From the NCBI RefSeq assembly GCF_965227735.1, contig NZ_OZ245776.1:5642001-5706000 (forward strand): a stretch of 64,000 nt of DNA, given 5' to 3'. Shown piece by piece: positions 54,067-62,913 of the stretch (positions are counted from its first letter, which is position 1; every line of letters begins with the position of its first letter). Position numbers and translations under genes: made by a program. Origin of the DNA: Larkinella sp965227735 (GTDB lineage: Bacteria; Bacteroidota; Bacteroidia; Cytophagales; Spirosomataceae). The notes under the pieces are model-generated. The model did no database searches and was not told where the DNA came from. It saw only the letters and a program-made list of their open reading frames with translations.

Positions 54067-55395
54067 TTAACTCCTTTTTTCTCCGCTTAACCGCTTGGGC
54101 GGCCCCGTCCGCGAAACACTTTCCTCCAAACGCTGCGAAACCACCGCCTTGTATTTCTGTTGAAAATACCCGAAAGAAACGACGATCAGAACGCCGTAGA
54201 CCACGGAAATCACATAAGCCGAGTAGATAAAAAAATCGAGAAAACTGATGTTCGGCTGGCCAAAGTTTTTATACAATACGACAGCGACACTCCCCATATA
54301 GCCGTAATAATCCGCCAGGGTCACGATGAAGCCCACCGTGCTCACATAGCGGAACGACGCCACCAGCCGCTCGAAATACAACCCGTTGCACGGCACGTAA
54401 GCCCCGTAGAGACCCAGCCCCACCAGCGTAAACCAGGTTCCCGGCGACAGGATGCCCTGCTGAAAAAACCAGGTACTGACGCCAATCAGCACCGCCGACA
54501 GCAGCATCACAATGTTGATGAGCCTGAATGCCAGAAAGTTGTCTTTAACGAGCTGCAAAGCCCCCATGACGACCAGAATCCCGAACGCGACGGTAGTTTC
54601 CGTTTTAGTAAACACACCCGGATTGGTAATGCCGACGGCTGAGAGAATTTCAGGGGCAAAATTGTCGCGGAAATCCCGGAAGGCCGACAGCAGGACGTAG
54701 GAGACGATCAGCGTGGTGAGTCCCACCGAAAACGTTTGCAGAAAATGCCGCCGTTCGGTCTGGTTCATCGGTCGCCGTTCGGTGCGGAGGTCGCGGTCTT
54801 CGGGCGAAGGCGGAGGAAGGAGCGTCATCATCCAGACCGAAATCAGCAGCGGCACGACAAACAGCAGACCCGTAACGAACGGGAGCCAGAACTCCGAGAC
54901 GCCCCAGGCACTCCGGATGGTCAGGGCAACGGTTTTGACAAATCCCGACGCAAAGATGAACGAGGCCGTGAGTCCGGCAACGAGCGCGTCGGTTTGCCGC
55001 CGACCCTCCAGAAAACCCAGCATAATGCCGTAGACCATGCCCAGCGGCAGGCCGTTCAGAAACAGAAAAACGATGTTGTAGGGGGGCGGAGTCAGCGCGA
55101 AACCAAGCAACGCCAGTTCGGCCAGACCAATGAAAATCAGGATATACAGGGCGCGTTGGGCTGGTCTCATCTCCGACACGACCTTCACACCAATCCGCTT
55201 GGAAACCGCATAGCCCAGCACCTGTGCCGTGATGAGCCAGATTTTGTAGCTGATGCCGGCGTAACTCATGCCCTCGAAAATGACGGCCGTAATGCCTTTC
55301 CGGAACGCATACATGCAGGCATAGGTGCAAAACGCAGCAACCGCGCCGAAAGCAATGAAGAGAATCGGGTTTCGTAAAATGGATTTGTTGGGCAT
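54067..55395 (-). CDS. DUF5690 family MFS-like membrane transporter
   Basis: A 442-residue inner-membrane protein with about 12 hydrophobic helices arranged like a major facilitator (KSILRNPILFIAFGAVAAF start; GLPLGMVYGIMLGFLEGRRQ between helices 4 and 5; a cytoplasmic loop PPPSPEDRDLRTERRPMNQT in the middle). It resembles DUF5690 proteins, a Bacteroidota group with unknown substrate. The family is assigned by overall look, not by a catalytic motif. It has a basic C-terminal tail. The nested-palindrome element lies 34 bp past its end. Confidence 0.75.
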   Translation of the reverse strand: MPNKSILRNPILFIAFGAVAAFCTYACMYAFRKGITAVIFEGMSYAGISYKIWLITAQVLGYAVSKRIGVKVVSEMRPAQRALYILIFIGLAELALLGFALTPPPYNIVFLFLNGLPLGMVYGIMLGFLEGRRQTDALVAGLTASFIFASGFVKTVALTIRSAWGVSEFWLPFVTGLLFVVPLLISVWMMTLLPPPSPEDRDLRTERRPMNQTERRHFLQTFSVGLTTLIVSYVLLSAFRDFRDNFAPEILSAVGITNPGVFTKTETTVAFGILVVMGALQLVKDNFLAFRLINIVMLLSAVLIGVSTWFFQQGILSPGTWFTLVGLGLYGAYVPCNGLYFERLVASFRYVSTVGFIVTLADYYGYMGSVAVVLYKNFGQPNISFLDFFIYSAYVISVVYGVLIVVSFGYFQQKYKAVVSQRLEESVSRTGPPKRLSGEKRS

Positions 55396-55604
55396 TCGGG
55401 TAGGTTTGATCCCAAATTACACAGGATTTATGAATAGAAGACGCGCCGGAACCTAAAAATCAAAATTCGGGATGCTTCCGGGCAAATCCAGTTTTCTGGT
55501 ATTAAGATTGTGTTACGGAAAGAAAGAAAACTGTATACCGAAATAAGCCACTCTTTCGTATATATTCTTAAATTCACGTTAGTCTCCACCTGAATACAAC
55601 CGAT

Positions 55605-56162
55605 ATGAGCGCACAACCGATCACCAATGGATGTCTGCTGATCGCTGAACCGTTTCTGGGCGATCCGAATTTTGAACGAAGTGTCGTGCTGGTGTGCGAC
55701 CATAACGAGGAGGGCACGTTCGGGCTGGTGCTGAACCAGATGGCGCAGGTGAAATTGAACGACGTGCTGACCGATGAAATGTACCACGATTATTCGCTGT
55801 ATGTCGGCGGGCCGGTGCAGCAAAACACTTTGCATTACATCCACCGGCTGGGCCACACGGTAGAAGAGTCCATCGAACTGCCCAACGGCCTCTACTGGAG
55901 CGGCAATTTCGACCGGTTGCGGCAACTCATCAACGCCGGTGCGGTGAAAGAATCCGACGTCCGGTTTTTTGTCGGTTACTCCGGCTGGTCGGGGGGGCAA
56001 CTGGCCGACGAAATGGCGCAGAATGCCTGGATTGTGACCCAGGCCGATTCAAACTACATTTTCGATACGCCCTCCGACCAGTTCTGGCGGGGCATTCTGC
56101 GCCAGATGGGCGGACAATACCGGGTGCTCTCGCATTACCCCGTCGATCCGCGGCTGAATTGA
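55605..56162 (+). CDS. yqgE: YqgE/AlgH family protein
   Basis: A 185-residue soluble protein. The family start GCLLIAEPFLGDPNFERSVV and the conserved HNEEGTFGLVLNQ, YVGGPVQQNTLHYIHR and GYSGWSGGQLADEMAQNAW are all present. The biochemical role of YqgE is not established; in other bacteria it is a conserved single-copy gene. There are 209 bp to the divergent DUF5690 gene. A hairpin follows the stop. Confidence 0.93.
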   Translation: MSAQPITNGCLLIAEPFLGDPNFERSVVLVCDHNEEGTFGLVLNQMAQVKLNDVLTDEMYHDYSLYVGGPVQQNTLHYIHRLGHTVEESIELPNGLYWSGNFDRLRQLINAGAVKESDVRFFVGYSGWSGGQLADEMAQNAWIVTQADSNYIFDTPSDQFWRGILRQMGGQYRVLSHYPVDPRLN

Positions 56163-56169
56163 CGACCGA

Positions 56170-56210
56170 CGATTGACCATGGACGATTGACAATGGTTAA
56201 TGGTCAATCG
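56170..56210 (+). terminator. Hairpin after yqgE
   Basis: CGATTGACCAT and ATGGTCAATCG form an 11-bp stem, with outer GACGAC/GTCGTC able to extend it. A GATTGAC word recurs in the loop, so alternative foldings exist. Confidence 0.55.
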
Positions 56211-56352
56211 CCTGTCGTCAATTCTCTTAATTTTTGTGAAAATGGCCCGAAACTTCGGGCTTTACCCGTAAGATAACTGAATTTCTCCCGTTATTTGTCT
56301 GCCGGTTCACGCTCTCAGGGGTGAACGACTTTGTTTATTTCTCCAAAACCGT

Positions 56353-56934
56353 ATGTTGAAAGTCAGACTACTACTATTGGTGGCGTTTTTGTTCGCTTCG
56401 TTTGCTTCATTTGCTCAGCTTCAGGGTGTATTTGGTATAAAAGCCGGTGCCAGTTCGTCCATCACCGCTCAGGAAGGAATTACCCCGTATATTTCCCGCT
56501 ATAAAACCGCCTTTCATCTGGGCGGGGTCTACCGCCTTCGCTACAAACGCTTCGTGGCACAGCCGGAAGTATTGTATTCCATCAAAGGAGGTACTTTCAA
56601 GCGCCTGGGTGTCAATCCGCAAACGATCCGGAATAATTACAACTACCTGAGTGTTCCGCTGATGCTGGGTTGGATTCCCACCGAAGGGGTTGTGCTCCAG
56701 GCCGGGCCAGAGTTCAGCTACGCCATCGACACGCCCTACGGCCCCGGAAAGAAGCAGGATACCGGAATTGCCATTGGTGCTCACTACGATTTTCTGGACA
56801 TGGCCGAGAAATTCAGTTTAAACCTCCGCTATATTCACGGATTGAACAACGTCTCCAACAGCTCCATTGTCGAATACCGCAACCGGACGTTTCAGGTTTC
56901 GATCATCTATAATTTTTACAAGAAAAAGAAGTGA
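56353..56934 (+). CDS. Small outer-membrane beta-barrel (PorT-type) protein
   Basis: A 193-residue exported protein. The signal peptide ends at about residue 21 (FASFAQ). The rest shows alternating strands typical of an eight-stranded barrel of the outer membrane beta-barrel/PorT group (GVFGIKAGASSSI, FHLGGVYRLRYKRFVAQPEV, YNYLSVPLMLGW, VVLQAGPEFSYAI, FSLNLRYIHGL, FQVSIIYNFY). Function is not predictable; such proteins are numerous in Bacteroidota. It ends 29 bp from a convergent gene. Confidence 0.85.
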   Translation: MLKVRLLLLVAFLFASFASFAQLQGVFGIKAGASSSITAQEGITPYISRYKTAFHLGGVYRLRYKRFVAQPEVLYSIKGGTFKRLGVNPQTIRNNYNYLSVPLMLGWIPTEGVVLQAGPEFSYAIDTPYGPGKKQDTGIAIGAHYDFLDMAEKFSLNLRYIHGLNNVSNSSIVEYRNRTFQVSIIYNFYKKKK

Positions 56935-56944
56935 GAGAGGGGGG

Positions 56945-56964
56945 GCGGTTTTTTCATAAACCGC
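56945..56964. terminator. Short bidirectional hairpin
   Basis: GCGGTTT and AAACCGC around a 6-nt loop, between the convergent barrel and NYN genes; it touches the NYN stop codon. Confidence 0.55.
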
Positions 56965-57791
56965 TAGGATTTTACCCGCACATACACGAGTTTAAAATTG
57001 CCCTTTCCGGTTTCTCGCTCGTCAATTTCGAACTGGTCGATGCTTTTCAGCAGCGGAACCAGCTTTTTAAAACCGTAATTGCGCGGGTCGAAGTCGGCCT
57101 GTTTTTTGGGTAAAAGATTTCCGAGTTCACCCAGAAACGCCCAGCCGGATTCGTCGGCGAGGTCGTTGATGCTATCGGCAATCATTTTGATGACGTCTTT
57201 ATTGACCTTGCCAATCGCTTCGGATTCCACAACGGCAATCGGTTCCGGTTCTTTCGTCGGTTTTATTGGAACCTCGACGGGTCTCGGCGTGGCTTTTTTC
57301 CGGGAACGGGTTTTCGCAGTTGCCGGTACGAGAACGGGAACGTGCTCGTTTTTTTTCAGGATTTCGAGGTAAATGAACTTGTTACAGGCGGAGATAAACG
57401 GCGTTGGCGTTTTCTTTTCACCGATGCCAAATACTTTCATCCCGGCTTCGCGCAGGCGGGTGGCCAGTCGCGTAAAATCGCTGTCGCTCGAAACAATGCA
57501 AAATCCATCGACCCGCCCGGTATACAGAATGTCCATCGCATCGATGATCATGGCCGAGTCCGTCGCGTTTTTGCCGGTGGTATAGCTGTATTGCTGAATG
57601 GGCGTGATCGCATTTTCGAGCAACACGGTTTTCCAGCCGGCCACGGTCGGTTTGGTCCAGTCGGCATAAATGCGTTTAAACGTCGGCGTTCCGTACTTGG
57701 CAATTTCTTCCAGCATACCCCGGACGTTGGAATAAGGCACATTGTCGGCGTCGATCAATACCGCAAGGCGGAGGTCAAGGACGGTTTCCAT
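56964..57791 (-). CDS. NYN-domain (LabA/DUF88-like) protein with LOTUS/OST-HTH domain
   Basis: A 275-residue protein. Residues 1-150 form a PIN-like NYN nuclease domain with acidic residues in LAVLIDADNVPYSN, KNATDSAMIIDAMD and CIVSSDSDFTRLATRLREAG. A proline/lysine-rich linker follows (about 155-190), then an OST-HTH/LOTUS RNA-binding domain (MIADSINDLADESGWAFLGE, then LGNLLPKKQADFDPRNYGF). NYN-LOTUS proteins are predicted RNA-processing or RNA-binding factors. It follows the YtxH gene on the same strand, with a strong terminator between. Confidence 0.88.
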   Translation of the reverse strand: METVLDLRLAVLIDADNVPYSNVRGMLEEIAKYGTPTFKRIYADWTKPTVAGWKTVLLENAITPIQQYSYTTGKNATDSAMIIDAMDILYTGRVDGFCIVSSDSDFTRLATRLREAGMKVFGIGEKKTPTPFISACNKFIYLEILKKNEHVPVLVPATAKTRSRKKATPRPVEVPIKPTKEPEPIAVVESEAIGKVNKDVIKMIADSINDLADESGWAFLGELGNLLPKKQADFDPRNYGFKKLVPLLKSIDQFEIDERETGKGNFKLVYVRVKS

Positions 57792-57862
57792 GAATTTTTC
57801 GGTTGGAGCGGGCTATAGTGAATCGATAATCCGGCAACTTTACCGAAAATTATGCAGAAGTC

Positions 57863-57897
57863 CACCTCACCGGGCAAGCTTCTTGCCCGGTGAGGTG
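57863..57897 (-). terminator. Terminator of the YtxH gene
   Basis: Perfect 16-bp arms (CACCTCACCGGGCAAG and its complement) with a 3-nt loop, 4 bp past the YtxH stop and 71 bp before the NYN start. Confidence 0.8.
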
Positions 57898-57901
57898 AGA
57901 A

Positions 57902-58162
57902 TTAGGCGGTTTTGCTTTCCTTCGGCTCTTCCGTGTGGCTTTTGAATTTCGTGGCGATATCGTCGTAGGCGGCATCGACTTTCCGCTTGAGGCTTTTGAC
58001 GGAATGGTTGTATTCGTCTTTCAGATCTTCCAGATAATCCTCTCCCTTTTCCCGGATCTTTCTGCGGACTTTTTCCCCTTTTTCCGGTGCAAACAAGATG
58101 CCCAGGGCCACACCGGCGGTGGCGGCCAGCAAAACGCTCAAGATTACTTTTTCGGTTTTCAT
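57902..58162 (-). CDS. YtxH-domain small membrane protein
   Basis: An 86-residue protein: one N-terminal membrane helix (VILSVLLAATAGVALGILFA) followed by the YtxH motif APEKGEKVRRKI and an amphipathic, charged coiled coil. Members are general-stress or envelope-linked proteins of unknown mechanism. ATG 58162 is chosen over the TTG nine bases upstream. It is a single-gene unit. Confidence 0.85.
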   Translation of the reverse strand: MKTEKVILSVLLAATAGVALGILFAPEKGEKVRRKIREKGEDYLEDLKDEYNHSVKSLKRKVDAAYDDIATKFKSHTEEPKESKTA

Positions 58163-58282
58163 GGTGTACAATGGTACGGTTTGTAATGATTACTGAATTC
58201 GATTTACAAAACTAAACGGATACAAAGTAGCGGAAACTGATCGATATTGGGCATAAAACTGAAAATTATCACCTCTGCCGGG

Positions 58283-58585
58283 CTACAGTAACACCCCTTC
58301 AATCAGCAGAACCCGGTCGATCGACTGGTTTTTCAGGGCCAGATACTGCTGGCGTTGCGGATCATCGCGGTAGGCTTCAAAGTCGGCCTTCGTCGGAAAC
58401 GTAACGAGGTGAAGTTCGTACGGAAGGCCCAGCGTTGTCGCGATCACCACCGATTGGGGTGGCCGGACCCGGTAAAGCAACTCGCCCCCATACTGATCGA
58501 GCAAGGGCAAAACGTGATCTTCGAAGGCGTGAAAAACTGTTTCCTGCCCCGGTTTTACAAACAGGATCTGTGTGTAATACAGCAT
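58283..58585 (-). CDS. DUF1330-like dimeric alpha/beta-barrel protein
   Basis: A 100-residue protein with a ferredoxin-like fold suggested by YYTQILFVKPGQETVFHAFE, ELLYRVRPP and FPTKADFEAYRDDPQRQQYL. It resembles DUF1330/ABM-type domains, which are often small oxygenase-like or stress proteins. No active site is evident. It starts 3 bp after the signal peptidase stop, so it should be translated from the same message. Confidence 0.7.
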   Translation of the reverse strand: MLYYTQILFVKPGQETVFHAFEDHVLPLLDQYGGELLYRVRPPQSVVIATTLGLPYELHLVTFPTKADFEAYRDDPQRQQYLALKNQSIDRVLLIEGVLL

Positions 58586-58588
58586 GGT

Positions 58589-59758
58589 TTATTCGATTAA
58601 CCGGAACAACCGGTTCCAGCGGATTTTAGCCCAAACCGTCGCCGGATCGGGGTCGATCGACATCCAGACGAAAACCGCCTTGCCCACGATGTGATTCTCC
58701 GGTACAAAGCCCCAGTAACGCGAATCGTCGGAATTGTGGCGGTTGTCGCCCATCATGAAGTAATAATCCTGCTTGAAGGTGTACGAAGAAATCGGCTGTC
58801 CGTTGATCGTGAGGCTGTTAGCGGTCATTTCCACCTTTTCATTGCCTTCGTGGCGGCCAATCAGCGTACCGTAAACGGCGAGAGTCTGCGGGTTGATCGG
58901 GACGGTTTGCCCTTTTTTCGGAACGGCCAGCGGACCAAAATTATCGCGGTTCCAGGCATACGCCGAGCCGCCGTAAATGCCCGGAGCCGCCTGCCCGGCG
59001 GGTTCTGTCATTCGCTCGATTCCCTTCACCCACGCCAGTTCTTTCAGTTTGGCAATAACCTCCGGCGTGGTCGTGACGCTGTAGCCCACCAGAACGGATG
59101 CCTTCGTGGCTTCGCTGTATTCTTCGATGGGCTGCCAGTTGATAAAAGGCCCTTCCGCCGATTTGTAATCGTTGATGATGTTGTAGTTCCGGAAAAACCG
59201 CTCGTTCAGCACCTCCGTCGTTCTAACGAAATAACTGGTTTCGGCCCGAACCGGCGTCGGAAATGCCTTCCCATTGACGTAGACCTGCTCCTGCCGGATT
59301 TCAAGTTGGTCGCCTGGAATACCGATGCAGCGCTTGATGAGGTTGGTTCGCAAATCCATCGGGTAATCCGGTTCGCCAGCCTTGGGCGGGGGAAAGTTGA
59401 AAACCACGACATCGCCGTTTTTTACAGTCGTAAAACCGGGCAGGCGATAGGTCGGCAATTGAATCAGGTCGCTGTACGACGGAATTTCCGTTCCCCAAAT
59501 CTTCTGGTGGGTGAGCGGCACCTGCAAAGGCGTCTGGGGCGTCCGGGAACCGTAGTGCAGTTTGCTGACAAACAGGAAATCGCCCACCAGCAGGCTGTTC
59601 TCCATCGATGGTGTCGGAATGGCGTAGGCTTCAAAGGTCAGAAACCGGATCAGCGTCGCGGCAATCACCGCAAACAAAATCGAATCGAGCCATTCCTGAA
59701 GGAACGATTTTTTAGGTTTGGTGGGCTTGTTGGCCGGGTCAGTCGGGGATTGGCGCAT
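58589..59758 (-). CDS. lepB: Signal peptidase I
   Basis: A 389-residue inner-membrane serine/lysine peptidase that removes signal peptides. After a basic tail and one membrane helix (ILFAVIAATLIRFLTF), box B holds the catalytic Ser in IPTPSMENSLLVGDF. Box D has the catalytic Lys in NLIKRCIGIPGD, and box E is GDNRHNSDDSRYWGFVP. A large insertion of about 140 residues lies between boxes D and E, normal for Bacteroidota. ATG 59758 is chosen over 59821 because the charged tail and helix fit the family start. The DUF1330-like gene is co-transcribed. Confidence 0.95.
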   Translation of the reverse strand: MRQSPTDPANKPTKPKKSFLQEWLDSILFAVIAATLIRFLTFEAYAIPTPSMENSLLVGDFLFVSKLHYGSRTPQTPLQVPLTHQKIWGTEIPSYSDLIQLPTYRLPGFTTVKNGDVVVFNFPPPKAGEPDYPMDLRTNLIKRCIGIPGDQLEIRQEQVYVNGKAFPTPVRAETSYFVRTTEVLNERFFRNYNIINDYKSAEGPFINWQPIEEYSEATKASVLVGYSVTTTPEVIAKLKELAWVKGIERMTEPAGQAAPGIYGGSAYAWNRDNFGPLAVPKKGQTVPINPQTLAVYGTLIGRHEGNEKVEMTANSLTINGQPISSYTFKQDYYFMMGDNRHNSDDSRYWGFVPENHIVGKAVFVWMSIDPDPATVWAKIRWNRLFRLIE

Positions 59759-59893
59759 AAGAAGCAGCTTTATACAGGTAAGCTGCGCAAAATACGGTTT
59801 CGTCGGACAATTGGAAATCAATTTTACAGGAGCGGTAATGCCATTTTTCGATAGATTCGGTACAAATTCGTACAGCTATTACACAGGGTTTAT

Positions 59894-59952
59894 CAGGGGA
59901 AATCAGAGTTTATCAGAGAAAAGAATACTCAGCGTAACTCTGATTTCCTCTG
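59894..59952 (-). terminator. Terminator of the permease gene
   Basis: CAGGGGAAATCAGAGTT and AACTCTGATTTCCTCTG pair over 17 bp with one G-U, 20 bp past the permease stop. Confidence 0.7.
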
Positions 59953-59971
59953 TTTAACGCTGCGAAATAAC

Positions 59972-62392
59972 TCACTCACTCCGCAAACTCTCCACCGGAT
60001 TCATCAGGGCGGTTTTTGCCGATTGGAGCGAAACCGTCAGCAGCGTGATGCCGATGGCCAGCAAACCGGCCAGGGCAAATACCCACCCTTGAATCTCAAC
60101 GTGGTAGACGAAGTTTTGCAGCCAGCGACTCATCACCCAACCCGCCACGGGTGAGGCCACGGCAATGGCAACCAGCACCGGTTTCAGGAAGTCTCTCGAC
60201 AGCAGGGCGACGATGTCAGCCACCGTGGCGCCCAGCACTTTCCGCACACCGATTTCCCGCGTTCGCTGTTGGGTGGCCAGTTTGGCCAGGCCGAACACGC
60301 CGAGGCCGCAAATCAGGGTCGCCAGCAGGGTTGCATAGCTCACAATTCGCTGCCATTTCTGCTCCAGCTCATAGGCTTTGGCGTTCAACTCATCCTGAAA
60401 ACCGTAGTCCATTTCAAAGGATGGGTAGGCTTTCCGGTATACGTTCTTCAAAACGGTCAGGGCTTCTTTTTGGCGGTTCTTGTCAATTTTTACCAAAATT
60501 CCGCTGGCCTGATCTTCCCGCATGAACAGGGCCATCGGTCGAATGCGCTCCCGCAATGAACTGGCATGAAAATCCTTGATCACCCCAATGATGGTCAGTG
60601 GTTTCTGGCTGAAATTCTCATGCAGGCGGATGGTTTTCCCGATCGGCTTCTCCAGCCCCGCGGTCTTTACGAACGTTTCATTGACCAGAACGGCCTCGGT
60701 TTTGTCAGACGCGAAAGCAGGGGATAGGTTGCGCCCGGCTTTCAGTCGGATGCCCAAAGCCGGTAGGTAGTTTTCGTCAATGTACTGGTAGCGGCTTTCA
60801 ATTTTCTGATTCCCCACGCGGGTTTCGTACGATCCGCCCAAGTCACTGGTAAACGAAACGGTTCGGATCAAGGGCTCGCCCGCCAGTTCGGTCCGCAGAA
60901 AAGCCTGATCGACTTTCAAATCATCGCTGAAAGGAATGTACGTTCCGACGACCTGATACGGATCGTAGCCCAGGTCTTTCGTCCGCACATAATCCATCTG
61001 ATGGTAGAAAACCGTGGTCGCAATCACCAGAAAAACCGACAGGGCAAATTGAATCATGACGAGCGTTTGCCCCAGCCAACTCCGCCCCGAAAGTCGCGGT
61101 TTATTATACAATACGTCGGTGGGTTTAAAATTAGACAGAACGAATGCCGGATAAAGACCCGCTAGCAAAATATTAAAAATCAATAGGATAATAAAATAAA
61201 GCAGGAGTTTGCCGTCCAGGATTTCACTGAAAACGATGGCTTTGCCAGCTAACTGGTTAAAAACCGGTAGCGTCAACTGCGCCATCAGAATCGCTACCCC
61301 AAAAGCCCCCAGACACAGAATCGCCGACTCCCCCAGGAATTGAGCCATAATGCGTTGCGAACTGCTCCCCGTTAGTTTCCGAACCCCGATTTCTTTGGTC
61401 CGTTTCAGCGAGTTCGCCAGACTGATGTTGATGAAATTAATGGAAGCCATCAGCATAATAAAGGCCGAAATACCCAAAAAGAGGTACGAAAAAACCGGGT
61501 TGCTGCCGTTGGTAATACCGCCTTCCCGATTGTTTTCGTGGTGGTAAAGGGGCTGTAAATGAATATCGGTTATGGGCTGTAAACCGTAGCTGATTGTGGG
61601 ATCGAAGCCGTAGTTTTTTCGATTTTCGGCCACCTGCTGTCGGGCGTGAATATCATACACTTTTCCGAATTTCCGGACAACGATATTCAAATCAGAGTTC
61701 GGATGCAGCACGACAAAGGTGCTCAGATAGGAGTTCAGCCAACTGGTGTCGTCGAATGACACCTGCATGAACCGGAACGGAAACAGCAGATCGAACTGGA
61801 GAGAGGAGTTTTTGGGCGGGTCCTGCACCACACCGGTGATGATCGATGCTCCCACCCGCTTGCCGGAAGGCCCGTCTTCCAGCAACGTTTTCCCGATTAC
61901 GTCGAGGCTGTTGAATAGTTTCCGCGCCGTCCGTTCGGTGATGACGACCGTGCCTGCCCCCCGCAAGGCGGTTTTCGGATTGCCACTCAACAGCTTGAAA
62001 GAAAACACGTTGAAAAAAGTGGAGTCGACAAAAAAGGGGTGAAGCACAAACGATTTATGGTTGGCCACAAACATGCCCTGGATGTCTCCTCCCATCACCC
62101 GCACGTAGTTCTGTACTTCAGGCACTTCTGCTTTGAAGGCCGGTCCCTGCACCTGACCTGTGCCGCCGTTCGTCTCGCCGGTTCCGCCCCGGGTTTCGGT
62201 CGTGGTCGTTGTGATCCGGTAGAGGTTCGGGTTGTTCTCGTGAAACCGGTCATAGCTTCGCTCGTCTTTTATATAGAGAATCGCCAGCAACAGGCAGGTG
62301 ATGCCAACGGCCAGACCAACGACGTTGATGACCGAATACAGCCGGTTTTGCCATAAATGGCGGAAGGCGATTTTGAGGTAATTTTGGAGCAT
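59972..62392 (-). CDS. FtsX/MacB-type ABC transporter permease
   Basis: An 806-residue inner-membrane permease of the duplicated MacB_PCD-FtsX design: MacB-like periplasmic domain after helix 1 (NYLKIAFRHLWQNRLYSVIN, VVGLAVGITCLLLAI), first FtsX core (SLANSLKRTKEIGVRKLTGS), second helix and periplasmic domain, and second FtsX core (LATQQRTREIGVRKVLGATV). Such proteins are very common in Bacteroidota, often unlinked to an ATPase gene, and are thought to use mechanotransmission rather than classical transport. No ATPase gene is adjacent. The substrate is unknown. Confidence 0.92.
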   Translation of the reverse strand: MLQNYLKIAFRHLWQNRLYSVINVVGLAVGITCLLLAILYIKDERSYDRFHENNPNLYRITTTTTETRGGTGETNGGTGQVQGPAFKAEVPEVQNYVRVMGGDIQGMFVANHKSFVLHPFFVDSTFFNVFSFKLLSGNPKTALRGAGTVVITERTARKLFNSLDVIGKTLLEDGPSGKRVGASIITGVVQDPPKNSSLQFDLLFPFRFMQVSFDDTSWLNSYLSTFVVLHPNSDLNIVVRKFGKVYDIHARQQVAENRKNYGFDPTISYGLQPITDIHLQPLYHHENNREGGITNGSNPVFSYLFLGISAFIMLMASINFINISLANSLKRTKEIGVRKLTGSSSQRIMAQFLGESAILCLGAFGVAILMAQLTLPVFNQLAGKAIVFSEILDGKLLLYFIILLIFNILLAGLYPAFVLSNFKPTDVLYNKPRLSGRSWLGQTLVMIQFALSVFLVIATTVFYHQMDYVRTKDLGYDPYQVVGTYIPFSDDLKVDQAFLRTELAGEPLIRTVSFTSDLGGSYETRVGNQKIESRYQYIDENYLPALGIRLKAGRNLSPAFASDKTEAVLVNETFVKTAGLEKPIGKTIRLHENFSQKPLTIIGVIKDFHASSLRERIRPMALFMREDQASGILVKIDKNRQKEALTVLKNVYRKAYPSFEMDYGFQDELNAKAYELEQKWQRIVSYATLLATLICGLGVFGLAKLATQQRTREIGVRKVLGATVADIVALLSRDFLKPVLVAIAVASPVAGWVMSRWLQNFVYHVEIQGWVFALAGLLAIGITLLTVSLQSAKTALMNPVESLRSE

Positions 62393-62436
62393 TTACTGGT
62401 TCGTTTTTCGTATTTTTGTAAAAACCGCTCTGTGTT

Positions 62437-62913
62437 ATGGATGATGTCATTGAATTAACGGAAGCCGAAATCCTACGTGGGAAACCCATGCCCAGCCGCA
62501 ACCATTCCATTCTTGAAGTCCGTATCAGTCACCTAATTATGGAGAAATACGAGCCTGAATTTGATGTTTTGACTGAACTTGACCTCGACTTAACCTACGG
62601 CACGGCCATTCCTGATATCTGCATCTACCCTAAATTAAAATTTAATTGGGAAGACGATGATATTATCAAAATGACCACACCGCCAATTACTACGATTGAA
62701 ATTCTGTCACCCCGCCAGGCGTATGAAGTGTTGGCGAGCAAGATTCGGAAAGTATATTTTCCGTCGGGGGTTCAGTCGGCCTGGATTGTGATGCCGTCGG
62801 TGAAAGCAATTCAGCTTTTTCTGCCAGATGGCTCGGTTCTATTTTACCGTGATAACATCTTCAATGATGTCACCACCGGTATCGAATTGGATCTAAAAAC
62901 CGTGTTCAAATAG
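62437..62913 (+). CDS. Uma2 family (DUF820) nuclease-fold protein
   Basis: A 158-residue protein with the PD-(D/E)XK-like Uma2 fold: LRGKPMPSRNHSILEVRI, the acidic site in YGTAIPDICIYP, IEILSPRQAYEVLASKIRKV with E and K, and QSAWIVMPSVKAIQLF. Uma2 proteins are abundant in cyanobacteria and Bacteroidota; their targets are unknown. It is divergent from the permease gene by 44 bp, and its last 8 bp overlap the convergent regulator gene. Confidence 0.88.
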   Translation: MDDVIELTEAEILRGKPMPSRNHSILEVRISHLIMEKYEPEFDVLTELDLDLTYGTAIPDICIYPKLKFNWEDDDIIKMTTPPITTIEILSPRQAYEVLASKIRKVYFPSGVQSAWIVMPSVKAIQLFLPDGSVLFYRDNIFNDVTTGIELDLKTVFK

